64,000 nucleotides of DNA. It comes from Geodermatophilus obscurus (GTDB taxonomy: Bacteria; Actinomycetota; Actinomycetes; Mycobacteriales; Geodermatophilaceae). Position numbers and translations under genes: made by a program. Every line of letters begins with the position of its first letter. Positions within the stretch are counted from its first letter, which is position 1. Below the pieces are notes generated by a model, which saw only the letters and a list, made by a program, of their open reading frames with translations, was not told the DNA's origin and did no database searches. The DNA is taken from positions 124,001 through 188,000 of the forward strand of contig NZ_FOWE01000006.1 in the NCBI RefSeq assembly GCF_900115395.1. Reading direction: 5' to 3'. Below are positions 60,673-64,000 of this stretch, piece after piece.

Positions 60673-60700
60673 CTCCGTCCGGAACCGAGAGGGAGTGCCC

Positions 60701-61540
60701 GTGGCCACCGTGCCCACCATCCGCCTGAACAACGGCGTCGAGATCCCGCAGCTGGGCTTCGGCGTCTACCAGATCGAGCCGCAGGACACCGTCGAGGCCG
60801 TGCGCACCGCGCTCGAGGTCGGCTACCGGCACATCGACACCGCGGAGATGTACGGCAACGAGAAGGAGGTCGGGCAGGCCGTCCGGGAGTCGGGCATCGA
60901 CCGGGCCGAGGTCTTCGTCACCAGCAAGCTGAACAACGGCTTCCACCGCCGCGACGACGCGCTGCGGGCCTTCGACCAGACGCTGGCCGACCTCGGCTTC
61001 GACCAGCTGGACCTGTTCCTCGTCCACTGGCCGCTGCCCACGATCGACGTCGACTACGTCGAGACGTGGAAGGCGATGGAGGAGATCTACGCGAGCGGCC
61101 GCTGCCGAGCGATCGGCGTCTCCAACTTCAACCCGCACCACCTGCGCCGGCTGTTCGCCGAGACCACGGTGCGCCCGGCGGTCAACCAGATCGAGGTGCA
61201 CCCCTACCTCGCCAACGACGAGGTGCGGGCCTTCGACGCCGACCACGAGATCGTCACCGAGGCCTGGTCGCCCATCGCGCAGGGCAAGGTGCTCGACGAC
61301 CCGGCCGTCGTCACCGTCGCCGAGGCGCTCGGCCGGACGCCGGCGCAGGTCGTGCTGCGGTGGCACGTGCAGCGCGGCGACGTCGTCTTCCCGAAGTCGG
61401 TGACCCGCGAGCGCATCGAGCAGAACTTCGCGATCTTCGACTTCGAGCTCGACGAGGGGCAGATGGCCACCATCAGCGCCCTCGACCGCGGCGAGCGCAC
61501 CGGGCCGGACCCGGACACGTTCGACTACATCCCCCGCTGA
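60701..61540 (+). CDS. aldo/keto reductase
   Basis: A 279-residue NADPH-dependent reductase of the 2,5-diketogluconate-reductase type. The catalytic tetrad is visible: Asp and Tyr in RHIDTAEMYGNEKEVG, Lys in TSKLNN, His in LFLVHWPLP. Others: AIGVSNFNPHHL, NQIEVHPYL and the NADP-binding VFPKSVTRERIEQNF. It reduces a carbonyl compound of unknown identity. GTG 60701 follows GAGAGGGAG. Confidence 0.92.
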   Translation: MATVPTIRLNNGVEIPQLGFGVYQIEPQDTVEAVRTALEVGYRHIDTAEMYGNEKEVGQAVRESGIDRAEVFVTSKLNNGFHRRDDALRAFDQTLADLGFDQLDLFLVHWPLPTIDVDYVETWKAMEEIYASGRCRAIGVSNFNPHHLRRLFAETTVRPAVNQIEVHPYLANDEVRAFDADHEIVTEAWSPIAQGKVLDDPAVVTVAEALGRTPAQVVLRWHVQRGDVVFPKSVTRERIEQNFAIFDFELDEGQMATISALDRGERTGPDPDTFDYIPR

Positions 61541-61547
61541 CGCCCGC

Positions 61548-61581
61548 GACGGCCGCCACCCCGACCGGGGCGGCGGCCGTC
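61548..61581 (+). terminator. hairpin after aldo/keto reductase
   Basis: GACGGCCGCC (61548-61557) and GGCGGCCGTC (61572-61581) are perfect arms. Their loop contains a further CCCCG/CGGGG pairing. It starts seven bases after the stop. Confidence 0.75.
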
Positions 61582-61624
61582 GTCCTCGGGACCCCGGACG
61601 CGGCGCACGCGGCCCTGGACGGAG

Positions 61625-61652
61625 GCATACCGCGTATGCATACTCCGTATCC
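61625..61652 (+). promoter_or_regulatory. PadR operator: two overlapping GCATAC-N3-GTATGC palindromes on the promoter
   Basis: GCATAC-CGC-GTATGC (61625-61639) is a perfect palindrome. The related GCATAC-TCC-GTATCC (61638-61652) follows with 13-base spacing and ends at the base before the ATG. CATACT (61639-61644), a likely -10 box eight bases before the ATG, lies inside. Spaced ATAC/GTAT half-sites are typical of PadR targets, so autoregulation is likely. Confidence 0.7.
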
Positions 61653-62231
61653 ATGTCCATCCGGCACGGGCTGCTCGCCCTCCTCGAGCGCGGTCCCCGA
61701 CACGGGTACCAATTGCGGGCGGAGTTCGACGCCGCCACCGGGTCCACCTGGCCGCTGAACGTCGGGCAGGTCTACACGACCCTCGACCGGCTCGAGCGCG
61801 ACGGCCTGGTGGTCCAGGACGGCGCCCCGGACGCCGACGGGCGCATCGCCTACCGGCTGACCGACGACGGCCGCGTCGAGGTGGGCGCCTGGTTCCGGTC
61901 GCCGGTGACCGCCAAGGGCGCGCCGCGCGACGAGCTGGCCATCAAGCTCGCCCTGGCCGTCACCACGCCGGGTGTCGACGTGCTCGCGGTGGTGCAGGCG
62001 CAGCGCACCGGCACGATGCGCCAGCTGCAGGAGCTCACCCGGCTCAAGGCCCGGGCGCACGACGCACCCGACGAGCTCGCCTGGTCGCTGGTGCTGGAGT
62101 CCCTGGTCTTCCGCGCCGAGGCCGAGATCCGCTGGCTCGACCACTGCGAGGCGCGGGTGGTCCGCGCCGCGTCCCGCCGCCCCGCCCCCGCGGTTACCGG
62201 TGCCCCGGCCCGCCAGGGGAGCCGGCGGTGA
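61653..62231 (+). CDS. PadR family transcriptional regulator
   Basis: A 192-residue regulator. Its PadR winged helix reads LLALLERGPRHGYQLRAEFDAATGSTWPLNVGQVYTTLDRLERDGLV, and the C-terminal half (DELAIKLALAVTTPG onward) is a helical dimerisation domain. It probably represses this operon and is released by a drug-like ligand, as for other PadR regulators of ABC exporters. ATG 61653 abuts its own operator. Its stop overlaps the ATPase gene by four bases. Confidence 0.92.
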   Translation: MSIRHGLLALLERGPRHGYQLRAEFDAATGSTWPLNVGQVYTTLDRLERDGLVVQDGAPDADGRIAYRLTDDGRVEVGAWFRSPVTAKGAPRDELAIKLALAVTTPGVDVLAVVQAQRTGTMRQLQELTRLKARAHDAPDELAWSLVLESLVFRAEAEIRWLDHCEARVVRAASRRPAPAVTGAPARQGSRR

Positions 62232-62956
62232 GCGCGCCGGTGCTGGTCCTCTCCGGCGTCACGCGCGAGCACCGCCAGGGGGAGACGGTGGTCCGCGCCC
62301 TCCGGGGGGTGGACCTGTCCGTCTCGCTGGGCGAGCTGGTCGCCGTCATGGGGCCGTCGGGCTCGGGCAAGTCCACCCTGCTGCAGCTCGCCGGCGGGCT
62401 GGACACCCCGACCGCGGGCCGGGTCCGCGTGGAGGGCCGCGACCTCGCCGAGCTCTCGCGCCGGCAGGTGGCCGCCGTCCGCCGGCGCAGCGTCGGGTAC
62501 GTCTTCCAGGACCTCAACCTGCTCCCGTCGCTGTCGGCGCTGGAGAACGTGGCGCTGCCGCTGGAGCTCGACGGCGTCCGCGGCGGCCTGGCCCGGCGTG
62601 CGGCGCGGGCAGCGCTGGAGGAGGTCGGCCTGGGCGTGCTCGCCGGGCGCTTCCCCGACGAGATGAGCGGCGGCCAGCAGCAGCGGGTGGCGATCGCCCG
62701 CGCACTCGTCGGCCCGCGGCGCCTGCTCCTGGCCGACGAGCCCACCGGGGCGCTGGACTCCACGACCGGCGAGCAGGTGCTGCGCGTCCTCCGCGCGCGC
62801 TGCGACGCCGGGGCCGCGGGGGTCCTGGTCACCCACGACGCCCGGCACGCCGCCTGGGCCGACCGGGTGGTCTTCCTCCGCGACGGCGTCGTCGTCGACC
62901 AGAGCGGACCGGGCGCCGGTGCGGAGTCCCTGCTCACGGGGGACGGCGCGCGGTGA
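62228..62956 (+). CDS. ABC transporter ATP-binding protein (MacB/LolD type)
   Basis: A 242-residue ATPase: Walker A VMGPSGSGKSTLLQL, Q-loop YVFQDLNLLPSLSALENVALPLEL, signature MSGGQQQRVAIARAL, Walker B LLLADEPTGALDS, switch His LVTHD. The QDLNLLPSL and ADEPTGALDS blocks are typical of MacB/LolD-like ATPases that pair with FtsX-type permeases. GTG 62228 overlaps the PadR stop, and its stop overlaps the permease start. Confidence 0.93.
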   Translation: MSAPVLVLSGVTREHRQGETVVRALRGVDLSVSLGELVAVMGPSGSGKSTLLQLAGGLDTPTAGRVRVEGRDLAELSRRQVAAVRRRSVGYVFQDLNLLPSLSALENVALPLELDGVRGGLARRAARAALEEVGLGVLAGRFPDEMSGGQQQRVAIARALVGPRRLLLADEPTGALDSTTGEQVLRVLRARCDAGAAGVLVTHDARHAAWADRVVFLRDGVVVDQSGPGAGAESLLTGDGAR

Positions 62957-64000
62957 CCGCGCTGGCCAGCCCGCCGCGGCCGCCGGAGGCGCGCGGGCCG
63001 GCGGGGGACGGGCGCCGGTCCGGCCGGGTCGCCGGCTGGCTGGTCCGCTGGGGGCTGGCGCTGCGACTGGCCCGCCGCGACGCCCGGCGCTCCCCGGGCC
63101 GCACCGCGCTGGTGCTGCTGATGGTCGGGCTGCCGGTGCTGGTGGTCGTCGCGGGCGCCACCCTGGTGCGCACTGCCGACGTCAGCCCGGTCGAGGCGCT
63201 GCCGGGACGCCTGGGCGCAGCCGACGCTAGGATCGAGGGCCTCGCCCGTGAGCCGGTGTACGCCGACCCGGTGCTCGGCGAACCCCTCGCGATCCCCGGG
63301 GAGGACCAGGCGCCCTGGTCGGCGGCCGAGGTCTCCGCCCTCCTCCCGGCCGGCTCGGACCTGGTCGAGCGGCGGACCGGCTCCGTCGAGTACCGCACCG
63401 GCGCCGGCTACGCGCGCGCCGACGGCTCCGTCGACGACCTGACCGACCCGCTCCGCGAGGGCGCGGTCACGGTGGTCGAGGGCCGGGTGCCCGAGCGCGA
63501 CGGCGAGGTGGCGGTCACCCCGGCGCTCGCCGAGCGGGCCGGCGTCGGTGACGAGCTGCTGCTGACCCGCGACGACGTGCCGGTGACCGTGGTCGGCGTC
63601 CTGCGCTCGACCGGGCTCGGGTCGTCCGCCGTCGTCCTGCCGCCGGCCTCGGCCGACCTGCTCCGCGGGGCGACGGCCGAGTTCTTCGCCGCGGTCCCCG
63701 GCGGCCTCGACTGGCCCGCGGTGCAGGAGCTCAACGCCCGGGGCCTGCTGGTGGTCTCCCGCGAGGTCGTGCTCGACCCGCCACCGGCGGAGGAGTGGCT
63801 GCCCCCGGGCGGCAGCAGCGGGAGCAGCGGCACCGCGGCGCAGACCGCCGTCGTCGCGCTCGTCGTGGCCGCGCTGCTGCTCGAGGTGGTGCTGTTGGCC
63901 GGGCCGGCGTTCGCGGTCGGGCTGCGCCGCCGGCGTCGCGACCTCGCGCTCCTCGCCGCCAACGGGGCGACGCCGGCCGACCTGCGCCGCGCGGTGCTCG
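62953..64000 (+). CDS. FtsX-like ABC transporter permease, 3' end beyond window
   Basis: The frame is open from GTG 62953 (GTGA overlap with the ATPase stop) to the window end, giving 349 residues. A first membrane helix (TALVLLMVGLPVLVVVAGATL) is followed by a long extracytoplasmic region resembling MacB periplasmic core (ERDGEVAVTPALAERAGVGDELLL). A second helix (AVVALVVAALLLEVVLLAGPAFAVGL) leads into RRRRDLALLAANGATPADLRRAV, the usual FtsX-domain segment. With the ATPase it forms an exporter or lipoprotein-type transporter of unknown substrate. Confidence 0.88.
   Translation, partial: MTALASPPRPPEARGPAGDGRRSGRVAGWLVRWGLALRLARRDARRSPGRTALVLLMVGLPVLVVVAGATLVRTADVSPVEALPGRLGAADARIEGLAREPVYADPVLGEPLAIPGEDQAPWSAAEVSALLPAGSDLVERRTGSVEYRTGAGYARADGSVDDLTDPLREGAVTVVEGRVPERDGEVAVTPALAERAGVGDELLLTRDDVPVTVVGVLRSTGLGSSAVVLPPASADLLRGATAEFFAAVPGGLDWPAVQELNARGLLVVSREVVLDPPPAEEWLPPGGSSGSSGTAAQTAVVALVVAALLLEVVLLAGPAFAVGLRRRRRDLALLAANGATPADLRRAVL

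Overview
The window is about 64 kb of very GC-rich bacterial DNA (third codon positions almost always G or C, many GTG starts, four-base stop/start overlaps). The gene content is typical of a high-GC actinobacterium: 180-kDa class NAD-glutamate dehydrogenase, PAS/GAF/SpoIIE-type phosphatases, GAF-ANTAR protein, LytR-CpsA-Psr protein, NhaA-DsbA fusion, and a mycothiol/glutathione-independent type formaldehyde dehydrogenase. From recall of similar genomes the best guess is Geodermatophilaceae (Blastococcus, Geodermatophilus or Modestobacter); this is inference, since no rRNA gene is present. I see no tRNA, rRNA, CRISPR array or intact insertion sequence.

Layout. 1-5.5 kb: the 3' end of a PAS-GAF-SpoIIE phosphatase, an alpha/beta hydrolase, a zinc alcohol dehydrogenase, a solitary AAA ATPase and a small membrane protein. 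5.6-10.5 kb: NAD-glutamate dehydrogenase. 10.7-19.3 kb: alkaline phosphatase, a decayed-looking acyltransferase with an APMPA repeat, polyphosphate kinase 2, an amidase, a GNAT acetyltransferase, a DEAD-box helicase and formaldehyde dehydrogenase. 19.3-24.3 kb: a structured repeat/terminator element (tandem at 19.4 kb, single at 23.1 kb) framing a large multidomain SpoIIE phosphatase, YaaA and a spore-photolyase-like radical SAM protein. 24.5-32 kb: a four-gene overlapping operon encoding an MFS exporter, an NhaA antiporter fused to DsbA, cNMP-like and linker domains, a response regulator fused to a cysteine-less thioredoxin-reductase-like flavoprotein, and a cNMP-domain histidine kinase. 32-37.6 kb: divergent oxidoreductase/MarR pair, SulP transporter with a structured leader followed by a MerR regulator, a 680-bp gene-poor stretch, a GAF-ANTAR protein and a frameshifted integrase remnant. 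37.7-46.4 kb: exonuclease III, LCP protein, small proteins, acyl-CoA dehydrogenase, DUF4383 protein, an orphan carbamoyltransferase and a RecQ helicase. 46.6-49.6 kb: a second copy of the flavoprotein/kinase pair. 49.8-58.1 kb: molybdenum region (HTH-TOBE regulator, modABC, a MobA/MocA-type nucleotidyltransferase, moaE, then moaA-moaD on the other strand) with a CorC/HlyC pair between. 58.3-64 kb: secreted protein, MFS transporter, aldo/keto reductase, and a PadR-ABC-FtsX operon running off the window.

The most unusual content is the duplicated two-gene module (28806-31957 and 46576-49631). Each copy joins a receiver domain to a thioredoxin-reductase-like flavoprotein that lacks the CxxC disulfide, and overlaps by four bases a histidine kinase with a degenerate cyclic-nucleotide-type domain. 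In one copy an antiporter/disulfide-isomerase fusion carries the missing cNMP and linker domains. This looks like a redox or ion-linked phosphorelay whose output is a flavoprotein and not a DNA-binding protein. A second theme is start-site architecture: at least eleven genes have a -10-like hexamer (A at position 2, T at position 6) ending 6-8 bases before the start codon, which suggests leaderless transcripts.
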